Shown here: one piece after another, positions 17,352 through 25,197 of the stretch
Numbering within the stretch: position 1 is the stretch's first letter
Layout of the letters: each line of letters begins with the position of its first letter
Origin: JAFGXW01 sp964634385
GTDB lineage: Bacteria; Bacillota_I; Bacilli_A; Izemoplasmatales; Izemoplasmataceae
Direction of reading: 5' to 3'
Length of the DNA: 64,000 bases
Assembly: GCA_964634385.1 (NCBI GenBank)
Contig: CAZWIZ010000006.1
Span: 14,677-78,676 of the forward strand
Notes under the pieces: model-generated
The model's database searches: none
Told to the model about the DNA's origin: nothing
What the model saw: only the letters and a program-made list of their open reading frames with translations
Translations under genes and position numbers: made by a program

Positions 17352-17852
17352 ATGAAATTAATTACAATTGGAAAAATCGTTAATACTCATGGATTAAATG
17401 GATCGCTTAAAGTAAAATCATTTACCGATTTCAAAGAACAAAGATATAAAAAAGGGACAACATTATATATCTCTTTTAAACATGAATATATTCCAGTGAC
17501 AGTGTTTTCTCAACAAGAGATTAAAAATTTAGATTTAATTAAATTTGAAGAATTCGATAATATTAATCAAGTTGAACAGTTTAAAGGTTGCGATTTAGTA
17601 ATAGATAAAAAATTTATTCATGAATTAGAAGAAGATAATTTTTACTTTGATCAAATTATTGGAATGAATGTATATCAAAAAGATAATTTAATTGGTAAAT
17701 GCACAGATATAAGAGATTATCCACAAGGTGAGATATTAGTTGTTAATGTTGATGGAAAAAACAGACTTATCCCATTCAGAAAAGAATTTATTGAGGAAGT
17801 AAATGTTAAAGAAAATAAACTATCAATTATTGTTTGGGAGGGGCTATTATGA
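17352..17852 (+). CDS. rimM: Ribosome maturation factor RimM
   Basis: The 166-residue protein has the two RimM domains. The N-terminal part reads ITIGKIVNTHGLNGSLKVKSFTDF-like at residues 3-26, and the PRC-barrel has YFDQIIGMNVY and YPQGEILVVNV, then LIPFRKEFI. It binds S19 and helps assemble the 30S head. The last codons overlap trmD by four bases (ATGA), the usual coupling of these two genes. Confidence 0.95.
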   Translation: MKLITIGKIVNTHGLNGSLKVKSFTDFKEQRYKKGTTLYISFKHEYIPVTVFSQQEIKNLDLIKFEEFDNINQVEQFKGCDLVIDKKFIHELEEDNFYFDQIIGMNVYQKDNLIGKCTDIRDYPQGEILVVNVDGKNRLIPFRKEFIEEVNVKENKLSIIVWEGLL

Positions 17853-18541
17853 AAATAGATATTTTAACCTTATTTCCTAAAATGTTTGATGGATTTTTAA
17901 GTGAATCTCTTTTAGGAAAAGCAATTAATAAAAAAATAGTTGAAATTAACATTATAAATTTTAGAGATTTTTCTACGAATAAACATCACAAGGTAGACGA
18001 TACACCATATGGTGGAGGGGCAGGAATGGTTCTTAGCGTCGAACCAGTTTATAATGCTTTAACTAATATAAAAGGATTTGAAAAAGCAATTAAAATACTA
18101 GTAACTCCACAAGGAGATAGATTTGATCAAGAATATGCATATAAGTTAAGTGAAGAAAAACATATTATTATACTTTGCGGACATTATGAAGGATATGATG
18201 AAAGAATTAGAGATTTATTTGATTTTGAAATCTCAATCGGAGATTATGTACTAACTGGAGGAGAAGTAGCAGCGATGGTTTTAATTGATTCAATTACAAG
18301 ATTAATTCCTAATGTTATTAATAAAGATGAATCTCATCTTTTTGATTCTTTTAACAATTCCCTATTAGAACATCCTCACTATACTAGACCAAGTGAATTC
18401 ATGGGTAAAAAAGTCCCTGATGTTCTAGTTGGTGGAAATCATAAATTAATAGAAGAATGGCGTAAAACAGAATCTATTAAAAGAACAAAAGAAAGAAGAA
18501 TGGATTTATATAATAAATATCGAAACAAGTCTAATAAATGA
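17849..18541 (+). CDS. trmD: tRNA (guanine-N1)-methyltransferase
   Basis: The 230-residue enzyme methylates G37 of tRNAs. MKIDILTLFPKMFDGF opens it, and DTPYGGGAGMVL, LCGHYEGYDERI and SIGDYVLTGGEVA are the knot motifs that bind AdoMet. The C-terminal HPHYTRPSEFMGKKVPDVL segment is typical. GGGAGGGG lies nine bases before the ATG at 17849; the upstream TTG in frame is part of that site. It ends in TGA, direct evidence that TGA is a stop in this genome. In most Firmicutes rplS follows at once, but here 830 bases with a pseudogene intervene. Confidence 0.96.
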   Translation: MKIDILTLFPKMFDGFLSESLLGKAINKKIVEINIINFRDFSTNKHHKVDDTPYGGGAGMVLSVEPVYNALTNIKGFEKAIKILVTPQGDRFDQEYAYKLSEEKHIIILCGHYEGYDERIRDLFDFEISIGDYVLTGGEVAAMVLIDSITRLIPNVINKDESHLFDSFNNSLLEHPHYTRPSEFMGKKVPDVLVGGNHKLIEEWRKTESIKRTKERRMDLYNKYRNKSNK

Positions 18542-18728
18542 TCGAAATATTTTTTAAAAAGCTTTTGATAGAAAATATTATTAAATTGCATGAGATAATT
18601 GATAATAATGATGAAACAGTAGTATCAGCTATCATTGTTCTAACAAAGCAATTACCAAATGATATTTTATTAGCTACAGTAATTGATACAACATATGAAT
18701 ATTTTGGGAAAAATCTTATGATATAATA

Positions 18729-19247
18729 CAAGCACTTGGGATACCACCAGTGCTTGAAAACGGAAATTTATTACTTGAAACAGATAAATTATTAGCTTCA
18801 CCATACTATACAATATGATCATATGAAATAGATAAAATAATCGGTAAATAGTAAAATTGCGAGATATTTCAGATTATATATCAATAACAGAAAGAAAATC
18901 TGAAATATGGACAATGGATAATTGGTGATCCAACAAATTGGAATAATGAATTAATCCAAAAGCATTTTTTCATTCCATAAGATGATGATTTTGAATGACC
19001 ATATGGTCAATATTCCGCAACGGTTTTAGAAAATGGAGATATATTTCTATTTGATAATGGAAATAATTGTTCTAAATTAAGAGATTTAGATGTACAAGCA
19101 AAAGATAATCATTTAAGAGCAGTAATTTATAGCTTTAATACATTTACAATGATGATAACTCAAAAATACCAATTTGGGAAAGAATTAGTTTTTTATTATA
19201 GTCCTTATATCTCTAATGTTTTTTAGTATTTAAAAGGTGGTTTTAAG
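18729..19247 (+). pseudogene. Remnant of an arylsulfate sulfotransferase (AssT family)
   Basis: One frame holds pieces that align in order to AssT-type sulfotransferases but with stops and gaps. First comes a VLENGNLLLETD segment with PYYTI and SYEID. Near 18915 it continues with WIIGDPTNW, then DDDFE-stop-PYGQYSA, VLENGDIFLFDNGN, RAVIYSF and LVFYYSPYIS. In-frame stops lie at 18816 (TGA), 18849 (TAG), 18963-18996 (TAA and TGA) and 19224 (TAG). Much of the protein, including the catalytic His region and the C-terminal half, is missing. A 62-codon ORF at 18538-18726 may be the eroded N-terminus or chance. The relic lies between trmD and rplS and carries the rplS promoter just beyond its end. 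Confidence 0.7.
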
Positions 19248-19260
19248 TGAGAATAACTAC

Positions 19261-19289
19261 TTGCTTAAAAGAAACACATATGATATAAT
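19261..19289 (+). promoter_or_regulatory. Promoter of rplS
   Basis: TTGCTT (19261-19266), a 17-base spacer and TATAAT (19284-19289) with an upstream TGA (extended -10) lie about 83 bases before rplS, consistent with independent transcription after the cluster was split. Confidence 0.7.
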
Positions 19290-19313
19290 AAAAAACGCTG
19301 TTAAATCTAAGTA

Positions 19314-19352
19314 AATTTTGCTCCGCTTTGGAAAATCCTTATGAGCAAATGT
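19314..19352 (+). promoter_or_regulatory. Candidate L19 leader (ribosomal protein autoregulatory RNA)
   Basis: Between the rplS promoter and start, TTTGCTC (19317-19323) pairs with GAGCAAA (19343-19349) around a CCGCTTTGGAAAATCC loop region. Position, size and the TTTGCTCCGC sequence resemble the L19 leader of Firmicutes. The match is from memory of the family and not a covariance search. Confidence 0.45.
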
Positions 19353-19371
19353 AAAAGTAAGGAGTGATATT

Positions 19372-19719
19372 ATGTCTCAGCAATTATTAAATGATATTAC
19401 TAAAGATTATCAAAAACAAGATGTACCTGTATTTAGAGCTGGAGATACTGTAAAAGTATCTGTTAAGATCAAAGAAGGTAATAGAGAAAGAATTCAAGTT
19501 TTTGAAGGTTTAGTAATCCAAAGACAAGGTGGAGGAATTGGGGAAACATTCACAGTACGTAAGGTCTCTTATGGTATTGGTGTTGAAAGAACTTTTCCAA
19601 TACATTCACCATCAATAGCTGAAATTCAAGTAATAAGAAGAGGTAAAGTTCGTAGAGCTAAACTATTCTATATTAGAGGATTATCTGCTAAAAAATCTCG
19701 TATTAAAGAACGTAGATAA
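19372..19719 (+). CDS. rplS: 50S ribosomal protein L19
   Basis: The 115-residue protein is typical L19: PVFRAGDTVKVSVKIKEG, RIQVFEGLVIQRQGGG, ETFTVRKVSYGIGVERTFP and a basic C-terminus (RRAKLFYIRGLSAKKSRIKE). It lies at the 30S-50S interface. AAGGAGTGAT precedes the ATG. It has its own promoter and a possible leader RNA because trmD is far upstream here. Confidence 0.97.
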   Translation: MSQQLLNDITKDYQKQDVPVFRAGDTVKVSVKIKEGNRERIQVFEGLVIQRQGGGIGETFTVRKVSYGIGVERTFPIHSPSIAEIQVIRRGKVRRAKLFYIRGLSAKKSRIKERR

Positions 19720-19723
19720 CAAA

Positions 19724-19750
19724 AAAATACCATCGTTGATGGTATTTTTT
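19724..19750 (+). terminator. Terminator after rplS
   Basis: AAAATACCATC-GTT-GATGGTATTTT followed by more T residues. Confidence 0.9.
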
Positions 19751-19780
19751 ATATATATATGTGAAATATATGTGAAAAGC

Positions 19781-19841
19781 TTATGAAAACTTTTCATAAA
19801 ATAGGTATTTATCTTGAAAGCTTTTTCATTTATGATATAAT
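19781..19841 (+). promoter_or_regulatory. ccpA promoter with cre-like dyads
   Basis: TTGAAA (19814-19819), a 16-base spacer and TATAAT (19836-19841), preceded by TGA, form the promoter. TTATGAAAACTTTTCATAA (19781-19799) is a perfect odd palindrome upstream of the -35. TGAAAGCTTTTTCA (19815-19828) fits the cre consensus at 13 of 14 positions and overlaps the -35. Both suggest autoregulation by CcpA. Confidence 0.55.
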
Positions 19842-19868
19842 TATAAATGTGAAAGAAGGTGCTTATTT

Positions 19869-20870
19869 ATGAGTAAAGCAACTATTTATGATGTAGCTGG
19901 AGCTGCGAGAGTATCATTAGCTACAGTTTCAAGAGCAATCAATAATCCTGAAAAGGTTAAACCGGAAACTAGAGAGAGAGTTTTAAAAGTAATTGGCGAA
20001 CTTGGTTACAAGCCAAATGCCTTTGCTAGGGGACTTGCGAGTAGAAAATCAACGACTGTCGCAGTAGTTGTTCCGGATATGGGACGTGCTAGTATTGCTG
20101 AAATGATGAATGGAATTGCTGATATTGCACGTGTTTATAAGTATTCGATTTTATTATATATTTTGGAAAGTGAAGAAGCGAGTGAAGAAGATATCTTAAG
20201 AGAAATTATAGCTGCGCAAGTTGATGGAATTTTATATTTAAATGATGAAATAAATGAAAAACAATATGATTTTCTAAAAACAGTAAAAAATAGTTACCAA
20301 ATTCCTGTTGTACTTACAAATACTTTTTATCCAGAAAGTGATGAAATACCATCAGTTTCAATTGACTATGAAAGAGCTGGATATGAAATTGCTAAAAAGT
20401 TAATTGAAGAAGGTCGAAAAAACATTTATATGATTTCAACTGTTCGAAAATATATGGTTAATGATTTAAAAGAAGCTGGATACACTCGTGCAATGAAAGA
20501 AGCAGGATTTGAAAGTAGAATAATGAGAACTTCTGGTCGTATTTCTATTAATACAGAACACTTTAATGAATTTTTTAAAGATGTTGAAGTTGATGGTGTT
20601 ATCGCAGTTCGAGATTCAATCGCTATCTCATTTATGAATGTAGCTTTTGAAAATGATGTTAAAATACCTAAGGATTTAGGAATATGTGGATTTCAAAATA
20701 CAAAATATGCTCGTTTAGCAAGACCACAATTATCATGTGTTGATGTTCCGATTTATGATATGGGCGCAGTAGGAATGAGATTATTAACAAAATTAATGAA
20801 TAGTGAAGTTATATCTGAAAAAGTTATTAAATTACCACATTCAATAGTTTTAAGAAAAACAACATTATAA
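19869..20870 (+). CDS. ccpA: Catabolite control protein CcpA (LacI family)
   Basis: The 333-residue regulator has a LacI helix-turn-helix at residues 4-24 (TIYDVAGAARVSLATVSRAI), the hinge helix KPNAFARGLASRKS, then a periplasmic-binding-protein-like sensor domain. The N-terminus and length are those of CcpA, which with HPr-Ser-P binds cre sites. LacI family sugar repressors are similar, but no sugar operon adjoins this gene, it has cre-like dyads in its own promoter, and it lies beside tyrS as in Bacillus. No terminator separates it from the T-box leader downstream. Confidence 0.8.
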   Translation: MSKATIYDVAGAARVSLATVSRAINNPEKVKPETRERVLKVIGELGYKPNAFARGLASRKSTTVAVVVPDMGRASIAEMMNGIADIARVYKYSILLYILESEEASEEDILREIIAAQVDGILYLNDEINEKQYDFLKTVKNSYQIPVVLTNTFYPESDEIPSVSIDYERAGYEIAKKLIEEGRKNIYMISTVRKYMVNDLKEAGYTRAMKEAGFESRIMRTSGRISINTEHFNEFFKDVEVDGVIAVRDSIAISFMNVAFENDVKIPKDLGICGFQNTKYARLARPQLSCVDVPIYDMGAVGMRLLTKLMNSEVISEKVIKLPHSIVLRKTTL

Positions 20871-20889
20871 AGCGATGATTAAAAGAAGA

Positions 20890-21085
20890 ATATATTTGTT
20901 ATCGAAAGAGACTTAGTATTTGGTGAAAACTAAGGTTAACTTGTATTCTATACCCTTATGAGCTTCTACGAAGAAAAGCGTAGACGGTAAATCCGTTATC
21001 TTATTAAGTGCTAGATATTATATCTAGAATTAAGGTGGTATCGCGAATTTTTAAAGTTCGTCCTTTTCTAGGACGAACTTTTGTT
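20890..21085 (+). ncRNA. T-box leader of tyrS (specifier TAT)
   Basis: The conserved T-box AAGGTGGTATCGCG (about 21032-21045) precedes a terminator stem, AGTTCGTCC / GGACGAACT with a T run (21054-21082). Upstream, a stem-loop ACTTAG...CTAAGG has the GGTG apical sequence. The specifier loop reads TAT-ACC at 20949-20954, followed by CTTATGAG, which lines up with the leaders at 41099 and 59705. The Tyr codon fits the gene. Uncharged tRNA-Tyr would stop termination. Confidence 0.9.
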
Positions 21086-21105
21086 AATTATTAGGAGGAA
21101 AGAAA

Positions 21106-22344
21106 ATGAATTTAATCGAAGAACTTAAATGGCGTGACTTATTATTTGATGTCACAGATAATGAAATTAAAAATATTTTAGAAAAAGAAAAAGTAACTTT
21201 TTATGTTGGAGCTGATCCAACTGCAGATAGTTTGCATGTTGGACATTTGATTTCCTATTTGGTATCAAAAAGATTACAAGATAGAGGCCATCATCCTATT
21301 TTAGTAATTGGTGGTGGAACCGGACTTATTGGTGATCCAAGTGGCAGAAGTACAGAACGTCAATTATTAACATTAGAGAAATCTTTAAAAAATGGAGAAG
21401 CAATCACAGCACAAGTAAAGAAAATCTTGCCTACTGCGACTGTTGTTAATAATTATGATTGGATTTCAACATACGATATTATTACTTTTTTAAGAGATAT
21501 TGGAAAACATTTTAATATTAATTACATGATGAGTAAAGATTCTGTAAAATCTCGTTTAGATAATGGAATAAGTTTTACTGAATTCTCTTATCAAATAATT
21601 CAATCACTTGATTTTATGTATTTATACAAAGAAAAAAATTGTATATTACAAATAGGTGGTCAAGATCAATGGGGAAATATTACAGCTGGATTAGAACTTA
21701 TAAGAAAGGTTCTTGGACATGAAAGTAAAGGTTATGGATTTACATGGCCCTTACTTACAAAATCTGATGGAACAAAGTTTGGAAAAACTGCTGGAGGAGC
21801 TATTTGGTTGGATCCTAATAGAACTTCAGTTTATGAGTTTTACCAATTTTGGATTAATACTCCAGATAAAGATGCAGTAAGCTATCTGAAAAAATTTACT
21901 TTTATGACTGTTGAAGAAACAAAAAAACTCATTGAAGAGTTTGAAAAAGCCCCACATCAACGTGCAGCACAAAAGAAAATAGCTGAAGAATTAACTATTC
22001 TTGTTCATGGAAAAGAAGCATATGAATCAGCATTAAAAATTTCAAAAGCACTATTTAGTGGTGATATCAAATCATTATCAATATCACAAATAAAAGATGG
22101 ATTTAAAGATGTTCCTTCTATGCAAATAAATAATAATATGAATTTAGTAGATTTATTAATTGAAACAGAACTTGCGTCTAGCAAACGGGCAGCTAGAGAG
22201 TTTATTAAAAATAATGCAATTTCAGTTAATGGTGAAAAACAATCAGATATAGAGTTTGTAGTAAAAAAAGAAAATGCAATTGATAAACAGTTTACAATAT
22301 TAAGACGAGGAAAGAAAAAATATACGTTAGTTAAACATGCATAA
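21106..22344 (+). CDS. tyrS: Tyrosyl-tRNA synthetase
   Basis: The 412-residue class I synthetase has the HIGH-type motif HVGH at residues 44-47, the KMSKS-type motif KFGKT near residue 225 and GGQDQWGN in between, all hallmarks of bacterial TyrRS. A C-terminal S4 RNA-binding domain starts near residue 345 (DLLIETELASSKRAAREFI). AGGAGG precedes the ATG. It is regulated by the T-box leader in front of it. Confidence 0.97.
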   Translation: MNLIEELKWRDLLFDVTDNEIKNILEKEKVTFYVGADPTADSLHVGHLISYLVSKRLQDRGHHPILVIGGGTGLIGDPSGRSTERQLLTLEKSLKNGEAITAQVKKILPTATVVNNYDWISTYDIITFLRDIGKHFNINYMMSKDSVKSRLDNGISFTEFSYQIIQSLDFMYLYKEKNCILQIGGQDQWGNITAGLELIRKVLGHESKGYGFTWPLLTKSDGTKFGKTAGGAIWLDPNRTSVYEFYQFWINTPDKDAVSYLKKFTFMTVEETKKLIEEFEKAPHQRAAQKKIAEELTILVHGKEAYESALKISKALFSGDIKSLSISQIKDGFKDVPSMQINNNMNLVDLLIETELASSKRAAREFIKNNAISVNGEKQSDIEFVVKKENAIDKQFTILRRGKKKYTLVKHA

Positions 22345-22393
22345 AAAGGTGTTAATACAAAACTACAAATATTGGTAAAAAAATAATAAAAAA

Positions 22394-22430
22394 AACAGGT
22401 AGAATATCAAAAATATTCACCTGTTTTTTT
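22394..22430 (+). terminator. Terminator after tyrS
   Basis: ACAGGT-A-GAATAT, a CAAAA loop, then ATATTCACCTGT and eight T residues; a 12-bp stem with one bulged A. Confidence 0.85.
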
Positions 22431-22465
22431 AAAAAGTCGTAAAGTATTTAATTGAAGATAATCTT

Positions 22466-22792
22466 TTAACAACCTATTTTTTCTTCTACAATTTTCTCAC
22501 ATTGAGTTGCGTGAGAATATCCAATTAAGAATATTTCTTTAATATGAGAATCTCTTAAACAATAAATCACTTGTTTTCCTGATTTTCTAGTTTTAACAAC
22601 ATTTAAATCTCTTAATAGTTTTAATTGATGAGATATTGCAGATTGACTTGTTTCAAGTTCGTCAGCTATAGCTTGAACTGCGTGTTCGCCAGTATTAAGT
22701 AAATCAATTATTCTAAGTCTTGTTAAATCACTGAAAATTTTAAATAAATTTACAGTATCAATTAAATTTTTAACATTTTGTTCTTCACTCAT
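22466..22792 (-). CDS. ArsR/SmtB family metal-sensing repressor (CzrA/CadC-like)
   Basis: The 108-residue winged-helix repressor has the recognition helix TSQSAISHQLKLLRDL (residues 49-64). Its alpha-5 helix keeps D81, H83 and H94 in the spacing of the CzrA zinc site (D84, H86, H97), but the fourth ligand position holds Gln97, with Cys98 next to it and a second Cys at the end (108). It should sense Zn, Co or Cd and let go of DNA when metal rises. Its start overlaps the stop of the efflux ATPase by one base (TAATG), so both come from the promoter at 24883-24910. Confidence 0.9.
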   Translation of the reverse strand: MSEEQNVKNLIDTVNLFKIFSDLTRLRIIDLLNTGEHAVQAIADELETSQSAISHQLKLLRDLNVVKTRKSGKQVIYCLRDSHIKEIFLIGYSHATQCEKIVEEKIGC

Positions 22793-24852
22793 TATTTCAA
22801 CCCCTTCGAATAAATTATTCGTAAACTATTTACAACTGCGATTAATGTAATCCCGACATCGGCGAATATAGCGGTAAGCATTGTACCAATGCCTATACTT
22901 GCTAGAATTAGGAAAGTAAATTTGACACCTAGTGACATAGTAATATTTTGATAAACAATATTTTTAGTTTTTTTAGCAATTTTAAATGATTTTTCAAGTA
23001 AGTTTAAATCATCATTCATAATTATGACATCAGCTACATCAAGTGCTATTTCACTACCGTTACCCATCGCAACACCAATATCTGCGTTTTTAAGTAGGGG
23101 AGCATCATTAATTCCATCACCAATATACATTTTTATTTTTTTCGATTTAATATTATTAAATATATTAACTTTGTCCTCAGGTAGTAAATTGCTTTCATAA
23201 TTAATTCCACCAAGTGTTTCAGCAACTTCTTTAGCAATTAAGTTATTATCTCCAGTTAACATAGTAATATTATATTTTCTACTTAATCTTCTAATAACAT
23301 TTAAAGATGAAGATTTTATTTGATCTTTAACGATTACTCTTCCTAAGTATTTACCATATTTACTTACAAAGACATTCGATCCAATCATTACTTTTTTATC
23401 TTTAACTTTAATCTTATGTTTGTTCATTAGTTTTCTATTTCCAACTAAAATAGTTCCGTTAGAGTCTTTGACAACTAAACCTAATCCCGGAATTTCTTCA
23501 ACGTTTTCAAAGTCGTAATAATCACCTTTGTAATGTTCAATAATTGATTTAGCAATTGGATGATTAGAATATCTTTCAATACTAGCTGCCAGTTTTAATG
23601 TTTCATCATTTGAGTATTCTCCAACAGTGAAATTACCATGCGTTAACGTACCAGTTTTGTCAATACCAATACTATCAACATTAGTCATCATATGCAAGAA
23701 AGTACTTCCTTTAAATAAAATACCTTGTTTAGCAGCCGCACCAATTCCAGCGAAATATGATAAAGGAATAGATAATACAAGAGCACAAGGACAACTAATC
23801 ACTAAGAAAATTGCTGCTCGATAAATATATTCTTGATAATTAGCAGAATCAACAATAGTCGGAATTAAAAACATAAGGAAAGCTGCAAAAGTTACAGCTG
23901 GTGTATAATAACGAGCAAATTTGGTAATAAAATTTTCTGTTTTAGATTTGTGATTTGTCGAATTTTCAATTAAATCAATAATCTTTGCAATAGTTGATTC
24001 ACGATACTCTTTAGATGCTTCAATTTCAATAACGGTTCCTACATTTAAGTTTCCACTTAAAATATAGTCACCAACCTTAACATTTGTTAGTTTAGCCTCA
24101 CCTGTTAAAGCACTTGTATTTAAAGAGGTAACACCTTTGATGCAAACCCCATCAACAGGGATTTTTTCACCATTTTTAACAATGATAATATCACCTTTTT
24201 TAATTGATAAAGGATCTCTAATGATGACTTTTCCATCAATTAAAACATTAGCGTATTCTATTTTTAGATCTAGTAATGCTGAAACTTCTTGTTTACTTTT
24301 AAATACTGCTCGATGTTGTAAATATTCTCCTAAAGTATAAAAAATTATTACTAATATTGCCTCATAATAGAATTGTAAAAACATTGCTGCAATCGTCGCA
24401 ATAAACATTAAAGTATTTTCATTAAAAAAGTCTTTTCTTTTTATACCCTTTATTGTTTTAAGTAATATTTTATAAGAAATAAAAGAATATCCTATCCAAA
24501 ATAATGGAATAAATCCCCACGGTATATCAAAATGATCAAAAATAAATCCAACAATATAGATAGCTAAACCAATAAAGATTGAATAGTAACTTTCAACATT
24601 TTTGACAGTTTCTTTTAGATGTCTTTGTTCGTATGGATATGTTTCAACTCCATCTTCAATAGAATCAACAATTTCCTTAATTTCTTTGATAGCATCATTA
24701 TCATTGTAACTATCAGTAGCGTCAACTAACATTACTTGGTTAGGGAAATTAAAACTAGCAGATTTTATATAATCAAGATTGGCAAGCGCCTTTTCAATTT
24801 TGCTGGCACAATTCGAACAAATCAAATTTTTCATAATAACTTTTTTAATCAT
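22792..24852 (-). CDS. Heavy-metal efflux P1B-type ATPase (ZntA/CadA-like)
   Basis: This 686-residue pump exports divalent soft metals. An N-terminal HMA domain carries the metal-binding ICSNC motif (Cys12, Cys15). The membrane metal site is SCPCALVLS (CPC, as in Zn/Cd/Pb and Cu pumps), followed by the phosphorylation motif DKTGTLTHG and TGDN...GDGINDAPLL. The late ADVGITLIAVVNSLR segment, with Asp in the last helix, is characteristic of Zn/Cd/Pb pumps. The ATG at 24852 is chosen over an in-frame GTG that belongs to the GAGGTG ribosome binding site. It is co-transcribed with the ArsR sensor. Confidence 0.93.
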   Translation of the reverse strand: MIKKVIMKNLICSNCASKIEKALANLDYIKSASFNFPNQVMLVDATDSYNDNDAIKEIKEIVDSIEDGVETYPYEQRHLKETVKNVESYYSIFIGLAIYIVGFIFDHFDIPWGFIPLFWIGYSFISYKILLKTIKGIKRKDFFNENTLMFIATIAAMFLQFYYEAILVIIFYTLGEYLQHRAVFKSKQEVSALLDLKIEYANVLIDGKVIIRDPLSIKKGDIIIVKNGEKIPVDGVCIKGVTSLNTSALTGEAKLTNVKVGDYILSGNLNVGTVIEIEASKEYRESTIAKIIDLIENSTNHKSKTENFITKFARYYTPAVTFAAFLMFLIPTIVDSANYQEYIYRAAIFLVISCPCALVLSIPLSYFAGIGAAAKQGILFKGSTFLHMMTNVDSIGIDKTGTLTHGNFTVGEYSNDETLKLAASIERYSNHPIAKSIIEHYKGDYYDFENVEEIPGLGLVVKDSNGTILVGNRKLMNKHKIKVKDKKVMIGSNVFVSKYGKYLGRVIVKDQIKSSSLNVIRRLSRKYNITMLTGDNNLIAKEVAETLGGINYESNLLPEDKVNIFNNIKSKKIKMYIGDGINDAPLLKNADIGVAMGNGSEIALDVADVIIMNDDLNLLEKSFKIAKKTKNIVYQNITMSLGVKFTFLILASIGIGTMLTAIFADVGITLIAVVNSLRIIYSKGLK

Positions 24853-24882
24853 ATTATTCACCTCTTAGAATGTACAATCTAT

Positions 24883-24910
24883 ATTATATGAATAAATAAT
24901 CATATGTCAA
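24883..24910 (-). promoter_or_regulatory. Consensus promoter with ArsR-type operator between -35 and -10
   Basis: On the minus strand TTGACA (24905-24910), a 16-base spacer and TATAAT (24883-24888) form a perfect consensus promoter. The inverted repeat ATATGA-N8-TCATAT (24886-24905) fills the spacer and matches the TGAA/TTCA dyads bound by CadC/CzrA repressors. Bound repressor would block polymerase directly. Confidence 0.8.
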
Positions 24911-24991
24911 GTGAGATGTATTTTTTAAATATTAAAATCTAGTATACTAAATATTATAACATGTAAGATCCTAGTATACATTAATAATTTA

Positions 24992-25123
24992 TTATAAGAT
25001 AAAAATTNNNNNNNNNNNNNNNNNNNNNNNNNNNNNNNNNNNNNNNNNNNNNNNNNNNNNNNNNNNNNNNNNNNNNNNNNNNNNNNNNNNNNNNNNNNNN
25101 NNNNNNNTTATAAGATAAAAATT
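24992..25123. other. Assembly gap with repeated edges
   Basis: 100 unknown bases (25008-25107). The same 16 bases, TTATAAGATAAAAATT, stand directly before and directly after the gap, which suggests that two contig ends overlap and little or nothing is missing. Confidence 0.9.
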
Positions 25124-25146
25124 AATTTTTCTTTAAAACTTATATC

Positions 25147-25175
25147 TTGAAATATAGATGAGAAAATGATATTAT
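25147..25175 (+). promoter_or_regulatory. Promoter of pepV
   Basis: TTGAAA (25147-25152), a 17-base spacer and TATTAT (25170-25175) with TGA before it lie 22 bases upstream of the pepV start. Confidence 0.7.
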
Positions 25176-25197
25176 CTTACAATGAAGAGGTGATAAT

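Noticed and set aside
18538..18726. 62-codon ORF after trmD as a real gene
   Set aside because: Its start overlaps the trmD stop without a good ribosome binding site and it borders a decayed gene; more likely part of the relic or chance.
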